Of a DNA stretch of 64,000 nucleotides, positions 45,230 to 55,678 are shown one piece after another. This DNA is from Symbiopectobacterium purcellii (GTDB taxonomy: Bacteria > Pseudomonadota > Gammaproteobacteria > Enterobacterales > Enterobacteriaceae). The notes beneath the pieces are model-generated. The model searched no databases. It worked only from the letters and a program-made list of their open reading frames with translations, and was not told the DNA's origin. The DNA is taken from contig NZ_CP081864.1 of the NCBI RefSeq assembly GCF_019797845.1, positions 4,278,001 to 4,342,000 of the forward strand, given 5' to 3'. The position numbers were made by a program, and so were the translations under genes. Every line of letters starts with the position of its first letter. The stretch's first letter is position 1.

Positions 45230-46249
45230 TTATTCGCGCTCGCTTTCGTCTTTGCGCGTTCTACCAAGCAGGGTAAGCGCCGCTTCGCGCGCGGCCTTGC
45301 CACAGTATAAAACCTGCCACAGTTGTTCACTGATGGGCATTTCTACCCCATGACGCTGCGCCAACGCCAGCACCTCTTTGGTATTGCGATAACCTTCCAC
45401 CACCTGACCAATCTGGTCCTGAGCGCTGTGTACATCCAGCCCCTGCCCCAGCATCATGCCAAAGCGGCGGTTACGGGATTGGTTATCGGTACAGGTCAAT
45501 ACCAGATCGCCCAACCCAGCCATTCCCATAAACGTGGCGGGGTCAGCCCCGAGCGCCACGCCAAGCCGCGTCATTTCCGCTAGCCCACGCGTGATGAGCG
45601 CCGTGCTCGCATTGGCACCAAAGCCAATGCCATCGGACATGCCAGCACCAATAGCAATCACATTTTTTACCGCGCCGCCAAGCTGAACACCGATAAGATC
45701 GGGGTTACTGTAGACGCGAAAACTCTTGCCACAGTGCAGCAACGTTTGCAGATCGTCAGAAAACGTTTTGTCTGTCGCGGCCAGCGCAATAGCGGTGGGT
45801 AATCCCGCCGCGAGTTCTTTTGCGAACGTCGGGCCAGAAATCACCGCCAGAGGAATCTCTTCACCTAATGCTTCCCGCGCCACATCTTGCAACAAGCGTC
45901 CGGTTTCTGCCTCCAGCCCTTTTGTCGCCCACACCAAGCGCGCATCGGCACGCAGCAGCGGTTTTAACTGACGCAGCACGTCACCAAACACATGGCTCGG
46001 CACCACCACCAAAATATCGCGACTTGCCGCCAGCGCCTGCGCTAAATCAGACTCGAGGTGCAGGGTATCGGGGAAAGGCACATCCGGCAGGAACGCCTGA
46101 TTACACCGGGCGGCCTGCAACGTCTGGATGTGCGCAGGATCGTGTCCCCACAGCACCACAGAGTGACCATTGCGGGCTAGCGTAATCGCCAGAGCGGTGC
46201 CGTACGAACCGGCACCGATCACTGTCATGGAAGCATTCGCTGTGCTCAT
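45230..46249 (-). CDS. gpsA: NAD(P)H-dependent glycerol-3-phosphate dehydrogenase
   Basis: This 339-residue cytosolic enzyme reduces dihydroxyacetone phosphate to sn-glycerol 3-phosphate for phospholipid synthesis. The N-terminal Rossmann motif is [20 protein letters not shown], and the catalytic Lys region is [17 protein letters not shown]. The helical C-terminal domain has [20 protein letters not shown]. The start overlaps the secB stop codon (TGATG), so the two are translationally coupled. It has normal length and an intact frame. Confidence 0.97.
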   Translation of the reverse strand: MSTANASMTVIGAGSYGTALAITLARNGHSVVLWGHDPAHIQTLQAARCNQAFLPDVPFPDTLHLESDLAQALAASRDILVVVPSHVFGDVLRQLKPLLRADARLVWATKGLEAETGRLLQDVAREALGEEIPLAVISGPTFAKELAAGLPTAIALAATDKTFSDDLQTLLHCGKSFRVYSNPDLIGVQLGGAVKNVIAIGAGMSDGIGFGANASTALITRGLAEMTRLGVALGADPATFMGMAGLGDLVLTCTDNQSRNRRFGMMLGQGLDVHSAQDQIGQVVEGYRNTKEVLALAQRHGVEMPISEQLWQVLYCGKAAREAALTLLGRTRKDESERE

Positions 46250-46734
46250 CAGGCATCCAGGCGCGGCGCGCCGTTTTCACCTTCTGCGGGCTGCCCTTCC
46301 GTTTGCTGTTGCAGATAGTTCATGAACAGCGCATCGAAGTTCACCGGCGCCAGATTCAACTGCGGGAATGTACCGCGTGTCACCATGCTGGTCACACATT
46401 CACGCGCGTACGGGAACAGAATGTTCGGGCAGTAAGCGCCCAGGCAATGTGCCAGTTGCGTGCCTTCCAGACCGCCAACGGTGAAAATACCCGCTTGCTG
46501 AACTTCACATAGGAATGCGGTATTTTCGCCCAGCGTCGAGGTTACCGTTACGCGCAGCACAACTTCATACACGTCTTCCGCCAGTTGGCTGGACGCCGTA
46601 TCCAGATCCAGTTTAACTTCCGGTTGCCAATCTTGTTGAAATACCTGAGGGGCGTTCGGTGCTTCAAAAGAGACATCCTTGGTGTAAATACGTTGAATCT
46701 GAAAAGTCATTTCGGCGGAGTTTTGTTCGGACAT
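46249..46734 (-). CDS. secB: protein-export chaperone SecB
   Basis: This 161-residue protein starts [20 protein letters not shown]. The body has the conserved [20 protein letters not shown] and [20 protein letters not shown] motifs. It forms a tetramer that keeps preproteins unfolded and delivers them to SecA, and is probably important here for outer-membrane proteins such as the adhesins of the island. The longer frame starting at 46824 has no support. In E. coli grxC lies next to it; here the 173 bp upstream contain no glutaredoxin gene. Confidence 0.96.
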   Translation of the reverse strand: MSEQNSAEMTFQIQRIYTKDVSFEAPNAPQVFQQDWQPEVKLDLDTASSQLAEDVYEVVLRVTVTSTLGENTAFLCEVQQAGIFTVGGLEGTQLAHCLGAYCPNILFPYARECVTSMVTRGTFPQLNLAPVNFDALFMNYLQQQTEGQPAEGENGAPRLDA

Positions 46735-46907
46735 GTTGGCTAATACCTTTAATGTTAACGTTTTTAATGCGCCGCATTCACAGTATGGCTGCGGACGCCA
46801 ATGTGTGCATTTAAAATCGAACAATGCGCGCAGGGAACCTGCGCCTGGTTACAACCTAGCATACCTTTACGGCATGCTTTAAAGACATTCGGCTTGAGCC
46901 ATCGCGC

Positions 46908-47339
46908 TTATTTGCCCTGCACCAGCGGAAGATTTTCACCGCTCCAGCCGGACAGGCCATCTTTCAGAACAGACACGCGTTCAAAACCGGCTTTTAATAA
47001 ATGGTCGGCGGACTCACGTGAGCTGATACCGTTCACACAAACGACAATCACAGGGCGCGCTTTGTGCTTCTCCAACTCGCCCAGACTGCCATTCTTGATG
47101 TCGTTAGGCAGCAGGTTGATGGCGTTGGCAATGTGGCCACGACGGAAATCATCACGGTTGCGCAAATCAACGATAACCGCTTCTTCTTTATTGATAAGTT
47201 GAATGGCTTCGCCACGCGCGATTTCTTTCACCTTGGAAAGCTTACTTTTCACGGTCATGACAATAACGGCAACCAACAGTGCAACCCAGCCGATACTCAT
47301 AATCGGATGCCTGCTTACGAACGACATAATCTCTTGCAT
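46908..47339 (-). CDS. yibN: membrane-anchored rhodanese-like protein YibN
   Basis: This 143-residue protein has an N-terminal membrane segment ([20 protein letters not shown]), followed by a rhodanese domain. The active-site loop Cys lies in [17 protein letters not shown]. It is a sulfurtransferase-like protein, and in E. coli it is linked to membrane-protein insertion. It is normally near secB and is separated from it here by an intergenic gap without grxC. The frame is intact. Confidence 0.92.
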   Translation of the reverse strand: MQEIMSFVSRHPIMSIGWVALLVAVIVMTVKSKLSKVKEIARGEAIQLINKEEAVIVDLRNRDDFRRGHIANAINLLPNDIKNGSLGELEKHKARPVIVVCVNGISSRESADHLLKAGFERVSVLKDGLSGWSGENLPLVQGK

Positions 47340-47671
47340 GGGGGGTAACAGCTCCCGAATCAGTTAATCAACAAAAATCAAGGTTTCTGAGTATACCTAT
47401 ACGGTACAGCAATTACAGCCTGTAACAACCAGTAAGCCGCTAAACTGTAACTCTATCTGTGGCATGAATCAGAAAAATCGTAGCGACCGCCGCTAACGGT
47501 TGTGCCATTTTATGCGTAATACACCCTTTTTATCTATGCTTGATGCAGTTCATCCTGTGTAAACCTTACCCAAGATGCGCACCTCTGCAATATGTTCGTT
47601 CATTACCGGAAAGAGAAAAGCGCGGTAGGATGACTGGTCAGGGGCTGCCCATCGTGAAATAATCCCTCGTT
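47340..47671. promoter_or_regulatory. divergent promoter region yibN / envC
   Basis: These 332 bp without a gene separate divergent yibN and envC. In E. coli gpmM occupies the place before envC, but it is absent here. The stretch presumably holds both promoters; candidate -10 sequences such as TATACT near 47390 are visible, but none is assigned with certainty. Confidence 0.4.
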
Positions 47672-48988
47672 ATGAATAAGAAAGCGTCAGTGGTCTCGCC
47701 CCGAGTACCATGCAAAGTGCCAGCTCAGGATTCACGCTCAGGCAAATCGCCGCTGCATGCGCTGCTCGCGCTATATATCAGCGCGGTTTGCGTTGGGGCT
47801 TTTGCGTGGCCGACGCTCGGGCTCGGTGCCGATAATCAGCAACAGCTCAAGACGCTGCAACAGGATATCGCGGAGAAGGAAAAACGCGTTCAAGAGCAGA
47901 AACAGCAGCGCAGCACGCTGCTCAGCCAGTTGCAACAGCAAGAACAATCCATCGCCCGGGCCAGTCATCAACTGCGTGACACCACGGGAACGCTTGCCAC
48001 ACTGAGCGAAGAGCTTAAAGCGCTGGCGGCCTCCATCACCAAACTTGAAAGCCAAAGCAAGCAGCAGGAAGCGTTGCTGGCACGCCAATTAGACGCGGCT
48101 TTTCGTCAGGGTCAACACAACGGCTTGCAACTGATTCTCAGCGGCGAAGAGAGCCAGCGCAGCGAGCGCATTTTGGCCTACTTTGGTTACCTGAATGAAG
48201 CGCGTCAGCAAAACATCGCTGAGTTGCAACACACCCGCACCGAGCTCGCCGCGCAGAAACGGCAGGTAGAGCAGAAGCAAGCCACGCAGAAAACGCTGCT
48301 CGCCGAGCAGCAGACGCAGCAAAAGGCGTTAGAGCAAGCGCGGGGCGAACGTAAACAAACCCTCTCCACCCTGGAAAGTTCGCTGGAAAAAGATCAGCAG
48401 CAACTGACAGAATTACGACAGAATGAAACACGCCTGCGTGACCAGATTGCCCGCGCTGAACGCGAAGCCAAAGCGCGAGCCGAACGCGAAGCGCGCGAGG
48501 CGGCCAAGGTGCGTGAGCGTGAAGAACAGGCCAAACGCAGCGGCAGCCGTTACCAACCTTCAGAAAGTGAGCGTTCACTTATGGCGCGCACTGGCGGGTT
48601 GGGCCAACCCGCAGGTCAGGCTATCTGGCCCGTGAGAGGACGGGTTGAACACCGTTTTGGCGAGCCATTGCAGGGCGAATTGCGCTGGAAAGGATTGGTG
48701 ATCGCCGCACCAGAGGGCACCGATGTCAAAGCCATTGCCGATGGCACGGTGCTGATGGCGGATTGGCTGCAAGGCTATGGACTGGTTGTGGTGTTGCAGC
48801 ACGGCAAGGGAGACATGAGCCTCTATGGCTATAACCAGAGCGCACTGGTGTCGGTTGGCGCACAGGTGAAAGCCGGACAACCGATCGCACTGGTAGGCAC
48901 CAGCGGCGGTCAAAGCCAGCCGGCACTCTATTTTGAAATCCGCCGTCAAGGTCAGGCAGTCAACCCACAACCGTGGTTAGGGAAATAA
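47672..48988 (+). CDS. envC: murein hydrolase activator EnvC
   Basis: This 438-residue periplasmic divisome protein has an N-terminal signal or membrane segment (ALLALYISAVCVGAFAWPTL). A long coiled coil follows (QQLKTLQQDIAEKEKRVQEQ... to about residue 270) that binds FtsEX. The C-terminal LytM (M23-like) domain starts near residue 325. The LytM site is degenerate (VLQHGKGDMSLYGY in place of the Zn-binding HxH), as expected for EnvC, which activates AmiA and AmiB without cutting murein itself. yibQ follows after a short gap. Confidence 0.94.
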   Translation: MNKKASVVSPRVPCKVPAQDSRSGKSPLHALLALYISAVCVGAFAWPTLGLGADNQQQLKTLQQDIAEKEKRVQEQKQQRSTLLSQLQQQEQSIARASHQLRDTTGTLATLSEELKALAASITKLESQSKQQEALLARQLDAAFRQGQHNGLQLILSGEESQRSERILAYFGYLNEARQQNIAELQHTRTELAAQKRQVEQKQATQKTLLAEQQTQQKALEQARGERKQTLSTLESSLEKDQQQLTELRQNETRLRDQIARAEREAKARAEREAREAAKVREREEQAKRSGSRYQPSESERSLMARTGGLGQPAGQAIWPVRGRVEHRFGEPLQGELRWKGLVIAAPEGTDVKAIADGTVLMADWLQGYGLVVVLQHGKGDMSLYGYNQSALVSVGAQVKAGQPIALVGTSGGQSQPALYFEIRRQGQAVNPQPWLGK

Positions 48989-49013
48989 CAGGAAAACCAT
49001 TTTGCTGATACCG

Positions 49014-49949
49014 ATGTTACGAAAAGTACGCCGTCCGCTTCTCTTCACCTTGTTATTGGCATTGAGTTCATGGGCGATGGCAGGAAAGCTGTCGATCGTG
49101 ATTGATGATTTCGGCTATCGGCCCCACAACGAAAACCAGATACTGGCGATGCCAACCGCCATCTCCATTGCGGTGTTACCGAACGCGCCCTATGCCCGTG
49201 ACATGGCAGTAAAGGCTCACCAGCAAGGTCGCGAGATATTGATCCACCTGCCGATGGCGCCGATGGGAAAGCAGCCACTCGAAAAAGACACGCTGCGCCC
49301 GGAGATGAGCAGTGAAGAGATCGAACGTATTATCCGTCAGGCGGTTAATAACGTCCCTTACGCGGTCGGGTTAAATAATCATATGGGCAGCGCCATGACC
49401 TCCAGCCTGCCGGGCATGCAAAAGGTGATGCAGGCGCTCAACGCTTATCAGCTCTACTTTCTTGACAGCATGACCATCGGCAGCAGCCAATCCATTCCGG
49501 CTGCTGCCGGCACGCACGTCAAGGTTATCAAGCGTAAGGTCTTTTTAGACGATACCCAGAATGAGGCGGATATTCGCACCCAGTTCAATCGGGCAGTGCA
49601 ACTGGCACGCCGTACCGGTTCCGCCATTGCCATCGGGCACCCGCACCCTGCGACCATCAAAGTACTGCAACAGATGTTGCCCACGCTGGATACCGATATC
49701 GTTCTGGTGCGCCCCAGTCAGTTGTTGAATGAGCCGGTTCACTACCAGACGCTGCCTTACGAACCTCGCCCAGCGCAACCGGCACGTAAACCGTTCCGCA
49801 AACCGCAGTTGTGTACCATTAAGCAGCCATTACCACCGGTGGGTAACGAGGTCTTCTTGAAACTGATTGGGGAGAGCTTACGTGACAGTGCGCCGGTGCA
49901 GTTTATTGAGCAGCGCTGGCACACCTGGGTGACATCCAGGGAAAAATAA
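49014..49949 (+). CDS. yibQ: divergent polysaccharide deacetylase family protein YibQ
   Basis: This protein of about 311 residues has a signal peptide (MLRKVRRPLLFTLLLALSSW) and a DUF610/divergent polysaccharide-deacetylase domain. Motifs include LSIVIDDFGY with paired Asp, LPMAP, GLNNHMGSAMTSS and AIAIGHPHPATI. It is predicted to be periplasmic, and its substrate is unknown. It follows envC closely and is probably co-transcribed. ATG 49014 is chosen; an in-frame TTG at 49002 is also possible. It ends 41 bp before the convergent tdh stop, with GC-rich sequence (CGCGCCC...GGGCGCG, 49955-49980) that can form a terminator. Confidence 0.92.
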   Translation: MLRKVRRPLLFTLLLALSSWAMAGKLSIVIDDFGYRPHNENQILAMPTAISIAVLPNAPYARDMAVKAHQQGREILIHLPMAPMGKQPLEKDTLRPEMSSEEIERIIRQAVNNVPYAVGLNNHMGSAMTSSLPGMQKVMQALNAYQLYFLDSMTIGSSQSIPAAAGTHVKVIKRKVFLDDTQNEADIRTQFNRAVQLARRTGSAIAIGHPHPATIKVLQQMLPTLDTDIVLVRPSQLLNEPVHYQTLPYEPRPAQPARKPFRKPQLCTIKQPLPPVGNEVFLKLIGESLRDSAPVQFIEQRWHTWVTSREK

Positions 49950-49990
49950 ATGTGTCGCGCGCCCTGGCCTCGGGGCGCGCTATGATGCCG

Positions 49991-51016
49991 TTAATCCCAG
50001 TGCAAAATCACCTTGCCGGATTGCCCAGAGCGCATCACATCAAAGCCCTGCTGAAAGTCATCTATTGGAAAGTGATGAGTGATAATCGGCGTTAAATCGA
50101 GGCCCGATTGGATTAATGACGCCATTTTGTACCAGGTCTCGAACATCTCCCGCCCGTAGATTCCTTTGATTGTCAGCCCTTTGAAAATCACTTCGCTCCA
50201 ATCAACCATCATCGGCTCCGGCGGGATACCAAGCAGCGCGACCCGTCCGCCGTGGTTCATGGCATGCAACAACGCGTGCATCGCGGCTGGCGCACCGGAC
50301 ATTTCCAGACCCACATCAAACCCTTCACGCATCCCCAGCGACAACATGACATCCGCCAGCGTCTCTTGCGCCACATTCACCGCACGCGTAACACCCATTT
50401 TGCGCGCCAGTTCCAGTCGATATTCATTGACGTCGGTGATCACCACATGGCGTGCCCCCACGTGGCGGCATATCGCTGCCGCCATAATGCCGATGGGCCC
50501 AGCACCAGAGATCAGCACATCTTCACCGACCATATCGAACGACAACGCGGTGTGCACGGCATTGCCAAAAGGGTCGAAAATAGCGGCCAACTCATCAGAG
50601 ATCCCATCGGGGATAGGGAACGCATTAAACGCCGGGATCACCAGATATTCGGCAAAGGCACCGGGGCGATTCACACCAACGCCGATAGTGTTACGGCAAA
50701 GGTGACGCCGCCCCGCGCGGCAATTACGGCAAAAACCGCAGGTGATATGCCCCTCTCCTGCCACGCGATCGCCGATCAGAAAACCACTGACCTCCTGACC
50801 AATGGCGACGATTTCACCCACATATTCATGCCCGACGATCATAGGAACGGGGATGGTCCTTTGCGACCAGCTATCCCAGTTGTAAATATGCACATCCGTA
50901 CCGCAAATCGCCGTTTTGCGGATCTTGATCATGATGTCGTTGTGACCCACCTCTGGCAACGGCGCATCCATCATCCAGATACCGGGTTCCGACTTCAGTT
51001 TGGCGAGTGCTTTCAT
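49991..51016 (-). CDS. tdh: L-threonine 3-dehydrogenase
   Basis: This 341-residue medium-chain Zn-dependent dehydrogenase oxidises L-threonine to 2-amino-3-ketobutyrate with NAD. The catalytic Zn site is in [15 protein letters not shown] and GHEYVGEI, and structural Zn Cys residues are in [15 protein letters not shown]. The Rossmann motif is [12 protein letters not shown]. The ATG at 51016 gives the E. coli length. It lies 13 bp after kbl, forming the kbl-tdh operon. The frame is intact. Confidence 0.97.
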   Translation of the reverse strand: MKALAKLKSEPGIWMMDAPLPEVGHNDIMIKIRKTAICGTDVHIYNWDSWSQRTIPVPMIVGHEYVGEIVAIGQEVSGFLIGDRVAGEGHITCGFCRNCRAGRRHLCRNTIGVGVNRPGAFAEYLVIPAFNAFPIPDGISDELAAIFDPFGNAVHTALSFDMVGEDVLISGAGPIGIMAAAICRHVGARHVVITDVNEYRLELARKMGVTRAVNVAQETLADVMLSLGMREGFDVGLEMSGAPAAMHALLHAMNHGGRVALLGIPPEPMMVDWSEVIFKGLTIKGIYGREMFETWYKMASLIQSGLDLTPIITHHFPIDDFQQGFDVMRSGQSGKVILHWD

Positions 51017-51029
51017 GCGTTTCCCTCCG

Positions 51030-52226
51030 TTAGCTGACGACACCAAGGCGTTTCCCAACCCGAATAAAGGCGGCCACGGCATGTTCTATCTGCTCTGTGG
51101 TGTGCGCGGCCGACATCTGCGTGCGAATGCGCGCTTGCCCTTGCGGCACCACGGGATAGAAGAAGCCGGTGACGTACACGCCTTCACGCTGCATGGCCAG
51201 CGCAAAATCTTGCGCCAGCCGCGCATCACCCAGCATCACCGGGATTATGGCGTGATCGGAACCTGCCAGCATAAATCCAGCAGCCGTCATGCGCTGACGG
51301 AACAGCGCGGCGTTTTTCCACAGTTGCTCACGCAGTGCATCACCCTGTGCCAGCAAATCCAACACGGCAATGGACGCCGTGACAATTGCCGGGGCCAGCG
51401 AGTTGGAAAACAGGTAAGGACGGGAGCGTTGGCGCAACCAATCAATCACCGGTTTACGCGCAGCAACATAGCCACCGGACGCCCCGCCCAGCGCTTTGCC
51501 CAACGTACCGGTCAGAATATCGACGCGCCCCATGACATCGCAGTATTCATGAGAACCTCGCCCCTGCTTGCCAACAAATCCCACCGCATGCGAGTCATCC
51601 ACCATCACCAGCGCACCATAACGCTCTGCCACATCGCAAATGCCTTTCAGGTTGGCGATCACACCATCCATTGAAAAGACGCCGTCGGTTGCCACCATCA
51701 GCGTGCGAGCGCCTTCCGCTTTTGCCTTTTGCAACTGCGCTTCCAGTTGCTGCATGTCGTTATTGTCATAGCGATAGCGACGCGCTTTGCACAACCGGAC
51801 ACCATCAATGATCGAGGCGTGATTCAGCGCATCGGAGATAATGGCATCGTCATCGCCCAGCAGGGTTTCGAACAGGCCACCGTTAGCGTCAAAACAGGAG
51901 GAGTAGAGGATGGCATCTTCCATGCCGAGGAAATCCGCCAGCTTATGCTCCAGCGTTTTATGGATATCTTGCGTGCCGCAAATAAAACGCACGGACGCCA
52001 TGCCGAAGCCGTGGCTGTCCAACCCCGCTTTCGCTGCCGCAATCAGGGTTGGGTGGTCAGCCAGCCCCAGATAGTTGTTGGCGCAGAAATTCAGCAAAGG
52101 GCCGCCGTCGGCCACCTCGATATCCGCACGTTGCGCAGTAGTGATAATCCTTTCTTCTTTAAACAGACCGTCGGTTCGTGCCGCCATCAGTTGCGCGGAG
52201 AGACGCTGATAAAACGATGCAGGCAT
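51030..52226 (-). CDS. kbl: 2-amino-3-ketobutyrate coenzyme A ligase
   Basis: This 398-residue PLP enzyme of the alpha-oxoamine synthase family splits 2-amino-3-ketobutyrate with CoA to glycine and acetyl-CoA. The PLP Lys is in [35 protein letters not shown] binds the cofactor ring, and [10 protein letters not shown] is the N-terminal family motif. The start at 52226 ([10 protein letters not shown]) gives the usual length. It is the first gene of the operon with tdh and divergent from hldD. Confidence 0.97.
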   Translation of the reverse strand: MPASFYQRLSAQLMAARTDGLFKEERIITTAQRADIEVADGGPLLNFCANNYLGLADHPTLIAAAKAGLDSHGFGMASVRFICGTQDIHKTLEHKLADFLGMEDAILYSSCFDANGGLFETLLGDDDAIISDALNHASIIDGVRLCKARRYRYDNNDMQQLEAQLQKAKAEGARTLMVATDGVFSMDGVIANLKGICDVAERYGALVMVDDSHAVGFVGKQGRGSHEYCDVMGRVDILTGTLGKALGGASGGYVAARKPVIDWLRQRSRPYLFSNSLAPAIVTASIAVLDLLAQGDALREQLWKNAALFRQRMTAAGFMLAGSDHAIIPVMLGDARLAQDFALAMQREGVYVTGFFYPVVPQGQARIRTQMSAAHTTEQIEHAVAAFIRVGKRLGVVS

Positions 52227-52469
52227 GATGTCACTCCTTTGTGTAAGCCCGTACACAGCTTAATCAATCCTGTTTATTACGGTGACAGATAACGCCACAG
52301 AATCTGAAAAATGCCAGCCGGGTCACGACATGCCACAACACCGCCTCGGTAAAACCTTGCGGCAGCGCAAAATGGTGTACTGTCTGTCGTGCAACGAAAT
52401 GTTATGATAGCAGTCATAAATAGTGTGGAGCGTGGTGCTTCACCCACGAGATTTACAAGGGTTACTCCC

Positions 52470-53402
52470 ATGATCATCGTCACAGGCGGAGCCGGCTTTA
52501 TCGGCAGCAATATTGTTAAATCATTAAATGACATCGGTTATCGAGACATTTTGGTGGTGGATAACCTGAAAGACGGCACCAAGTTTGTCAATCTGGTCGA
52601 TCTGGACATTACCGATTACATGGACAAGGAAGACTTCATCGCCAGTATCGTTGCAGGCGACGATCTGGGCGATATCGATGCCATCTTCCATGAAGGTGCA
52701 TGCTCCTCCACCACGGAGTGGGACGGCAAGTACATGATGGACAATAACTATCAGTACTCGAAAGAGGTGCTGCACTATTGTCTGGAACGTAGCATCCCGT
52801 TCCTGTATGCCTCTTCCGCCGCCACGTATGGTGGGCGCACCAGCGATTTTATTGAAGAACGTCAATACGAACAGCCGCTGAACGTTTACGGCTATTCCAA
52901 ATTCCTGTTCGACCAGTACGTGCGCGACATTCTGCCGCAAGCAGACTCGCAGATTTGCGGCTTCCGCTACTTTAACGTCTACGGTCCGCGCGAAGGGCAC
53001 AAAGGCAGCATGGCAAGCGTCGCGTTTCATCTGAATAATCAGATCAATCAGGGCGAAAATCCGAAACTGTTCTCCGGCAGTGAAAATTTCCAACGTGACT
53101 TTATCTATGTTGGTGATGTGGCTGCGGTTAACCTGTGGTTCTGGCAGCACGGTGTTTCCGGTATTTTCAACTGCGGTACGGGCCGTCCTGAGTCGTTCCA
53201 GGCTGTCGCCGATGCCGTGTTGGATTTCCACCAGAAAGGTCAGGTGGAATACATTCCTTTCCCTGAAAAACTGAAAGGCCGTTATCAGGCCTTCACGCAA
53301 GCCGATTTGACCAAACTGCGCGCAGCGGGCTATGACAAGCCCTTTAAAACGGTAGCTGAAGGTGTCAGCGACTACCTGACCTGGCTGAACCGCTCCGCGT
53401 AA
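52470..53402 (+). CDS. hldD: ADP-L-glycero-D-manno-heptose 6-epimerase
   Basis: This 310-residue short-chain dehydrogenase-type epimerase makes the ADP-L,D-heptose used for the LPS inner core. The NADP site is [19 protein letters not shown], and the catalytic YxxxK is [12 protein letters not shown]. It also has the [11 protein letters not shown] and [14 protein letters not shown] signatures. The ATG at 52470 is the start of the mature E. coli-length protein; the frame upstream from 52389 is intergenic. A candidate -10 (TATGAT) lies near 52402. It heads the waaF-waaC-waaL group. Confidence 0.97.
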   Translation: MIIVTGGAGFIGSNIVKSLNDIGYRDILVVDNLKDGTKFVNLVDLDITDYMDKEDFIASIVAGDDLGDIDAIFHEGACSSTTEWDGKYMMDNNYQYSKEVLHYCLERSIPFLYASSAATYGGRTSDFIEERQYEQPLNVYGYSKFLFDQYVRDILPQADSQICGFRYFNVYGPREGHKGSMASVAFHLNNQINQGENPKLFSGSENFQRDFIYVGDVAAVNLWFWQHGVSGIFNCGTGRPESFQAVADAVLDFHQKGQVEYIPFPEKLKGRYQAFTQADLTKLRAAGYDKPFKTVAEGVSDYLTWLNRSA

Positions 53403-53529
53403 ACGCCACAACAATGTGCGGCCGCACGCCGGTATGGCCGCACGTTCCCGGTAAGCAGCAGGCACTGGATGGCATCCTTCGATGGCATTTTTCTGGCCGC
53501 CAAGCAACAGAACATAAAAGATAAACGCT

Positions 53530-54579
53530 ATGAAAATCCTGGTGATTGGCCCATCGTGGGTGGGTGACATGATGATGTCCCACAGCCTGTATCGTTCGCT
53601 CAAAGCACAGTATCCGGATGCACAGATTGATGTCATGGCGCCAGCCTGGTGCCGTCCGCTGTTGGACCGGATGCCGGAAATCCGTCAGGCGCTGGCAATG
53701 CCGCTTGGTCACGGGGCGCTGGCGCTGGGTGAACGTAGGCGTTTAGGGGTGTCGTTGCGTGAGCAAGGTTACGATCGTGCCTATGTGCTGCCGAACTCGT
53801 TTAAATCCGCGCTGGTGCCTTTCTTTGCGAAGGTGCCAACGCGCACCGGTTGGCGCGGCGAAATGCGTTATGGCTTACTGAACGATGTGCGGATATTGGA
53901 CAAAACCGCGTTTCCCCTGATGGTGCAGCGCTATGTCGCTCTGGCCTATCCACGCGACCAGATTCACCGTGCTGAAGATCTTCCGCAGCCGCTGTTATGG
54001 CCGCAGCTACAGGTTGCACAGGCAGAAATCGACGCCGTGCTCCCCGCGTTTGATTTAGTAAGTGAGCGCTCACTTATTGGTTTCTGCCCCGGCGCTGAAT
54101 TTGGTCCCGCCAAGCGCTGGCCGCACTATCACTATGCCAGTCTGGCACAAACGCTGATCGAACGCGGTCATCAGGTTGTACTGTTCGGCTCAGCCAAGGA
54201 TAACGAGGCGGGAGAAGCGATACGCGATACGTTACCCGAACCGCTGCGCGCCTTTTGCACCAATCTGGCAGGCAAAACATCACTGGATCAAGCCGTGGTG
54301 CTGATCGCCGCCTGCCACGCTGTGGTCAGCAATGACTCCGGATTAATGCACGTGGCCGCCGCGCTAAACCGCCCTCTGGTGGCACTCTACGGCCCCAGCA
54401 GTCCGGATTTCACACCACCGTTGTCACATCAGGCCAACGTTATCCGCTTGATTACCGGCTATCATCGCGTGCGTAAAGGCGATGGTGAGCAGGGATATCA
54501 CCAAAGCCTGATTGATATTCAACCCGAGCGCGTGTTGGAAGCCTTGACGCCTTACCTCCAGACACAGGAACATCGCTAA
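53530..54579 (+). CDS. waaF: ADP-heptose:LPS heptosyltransferase II
   Basis: This 349-residue GT9 enzyme adds the second heptose to the LPS inner core at the cytoplasmic face. The N-terminal motif is ILVIGPSWVGDMMMSHSLYR, with the later PGAEFGPAKRWPHYHYASLA. The nucleotide-sugar site is SNDSGLMHVAAALNRPLVALYGPSSP. The length is as in E. coli (348). Its stop overlaps the waaC start (TAATG), so the genes are coupled. It begins 127 bp after hldD. Confidence 0.97.
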   Translation: MKILVIGPSWVGDMMMSHSLYRSLKAQYPDAQIDVMAPAWCRPLLDRMPEIRQALAMPLGHGALALGERRRLGVSLREQGYDRAYVLPNSFKSALVPFFAKVPTRTGWRGEMRYGLLNDVRILDKTAFPLMVQRYVALAYPRDQIHRAEDLPQPLLWPQLQVAQAEIDAVLPAFDLVSERSLIGFCPGAEFGPAKRWPHYHYASLAQTLIERGHQVVLFGSAKDNEAGEAIRDTLPEPLRAFCTNLAGKTSLDQAVVLIAACHAVVSNDSGLMHVAAALNRPLVALYGPSSPDFTPPLSHQANVIRLITGYHRVRKGDGEQGYHQSLIDIQPERVLEALTPYLQTQEHR

Positions 54580-55598
54580 TGCGGGTGCTGATCGTTAAAA
54601 CCTCTTCCATGGGCGATGTCTTGCACACGCTGCCTGCCTTGACGGACGCCATGCGCATCATCCCCAATTTGCAGTTCGACTGGGTGGTGGAAGAAGGGTT
54701 TGCCCAGATCCCTACCTGGCACGTCGCCGTTGACCGTGTGATCCCGGTTGCCATCCGCCGTTGGCGTAAAAGCTGGTTCAGCGCAGAAACACGGCGTGAA
54801 CGCGCGCAATTTAAGCAACAACTGCGAGAACGCCAGTACGATGCGGTCATTGACGCTCAGGGCTTGCTGAAAAGTGCACTGTTAGTCACACGTCTCGCGC
54901 GTGGGAAAAAGCATGGTTTAGACAGCAGCAGCGCGCGTGAGCCGCTGGCCAGTATTTTCTATAACTATCAGCACCGCATTGCACGCCAGCAACACGCAGT
55001 CGAGCGCATTCGTGAACTTTTCGCGGCCAGCCTGAGCTATCGCAAGCCCAGTGAGCGAGGGGACTACGGTATTGCCCAGCATTTTCTGACAGCACCGTCG
55101 GAAGATGCCGGACGCTATCTGGTATTTCTGCACGCCACCACCCGTGATGAAAAACATTGGCCCGAATCTCACTGGCTCGCCCTGATCGCCAGCCTGCAAT
55201 CGTCAGGATTGCGCATCAAACTCCCCTGGGGCGCAGAACATGAACACCAGCGTGCGCAGCGCCTTGCCGCTGATTTTCCACACGTCGACGTGTTACCACG
55301 CCTGAGTTTGCAGCAGGTGGCCGCCGTGCTGGCGGAAGCACAGGCGGTGGTATCCGTCGATACCGGTCTAAGTCACCTGACGGCGGCATTGGATCGCCCC
55401 AACATCACACTCTATGGCCCTACTGACCCTGGGCTTATTGGTGGGTATGGGCTCAATCAGGTGGTAGAACAATCTGAAAATCATCACATGAGCGCTATCT
55501 CTGCCGATGCGATCCGGCAAAAGCTGTCAGAGTTGGTAGACTTACAGCCTCTCGACGCGATCTCCCCGCACACACCGGTGCAAAACGCGCTTCCGTAA
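54579..55598 (+). CDS. waaC: ADP-heptose:LPS heptosyltransferase I
   Basis: This 339-residue GT9 enzyme transfers the first heptose to Kdo2-lipid A. It has MRVLIVKTSSMGDVLHTLPA, the mid-domain YLVFLHATTRDEKHWPESHW and the donor site SVDTGLSHLTAALDRPNITLYGPTDP. It is about 20 residues longer than E. coli WaaC, by a C-terminal extension (ELVDLQPLDAISPHTP). It is coupled to waaF by a one-base overlap. The frame is intact. Confidence 0.97.
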   Translation: MRVLIVKTSSMGDVLHTLPALTDAMRIIPNLQFDWVVEEGFAQIPTWHVAVDRVIPVAIRRWRKSWFSAETRRERAQFKQQLRERQYDAVIDAQGLLKSALLVTRLARGKKHGLDSSSAREPLASIFYNYQHRIARQQHAVERIRELFAASLSYRKPSERGDYGIAQHFLTAPSEDAGRYLVFLHATTRDEKHWPESHWLALIASLQSSGLRIKLPWGAEHEHQRAQRLAADFPHVDVLPRLSLQQVAAVLAEAQAVVSVDTGLSHLTAALDRPNITLYGPTDPGLIGGYGLNQVVEQSENHHMSAISADAIRQKLSELVDLQPLDAISPHTPVQNALP

Positions 55599-55678
55599 AG
55601 GTTTGCGCCGGGGCTACACTCATGCCATCCCTGATGGTCGGGATAACGGGGATAGCCCTTGCTACGTGACTCAATGCT

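Noticed and set aside
46735..46824. 30-residue N-terminal extension of SecB
   Set aside because: SecB proteins start at the MSEQ-type methionine. The extension is intergenic sequence without family support.
52524..53636. 370-residue minus-strand frame over hldD and waaF
   Set aside because: It is antisense to hldD, which has all family motifs and the correct length; the antisense text shows no domain.
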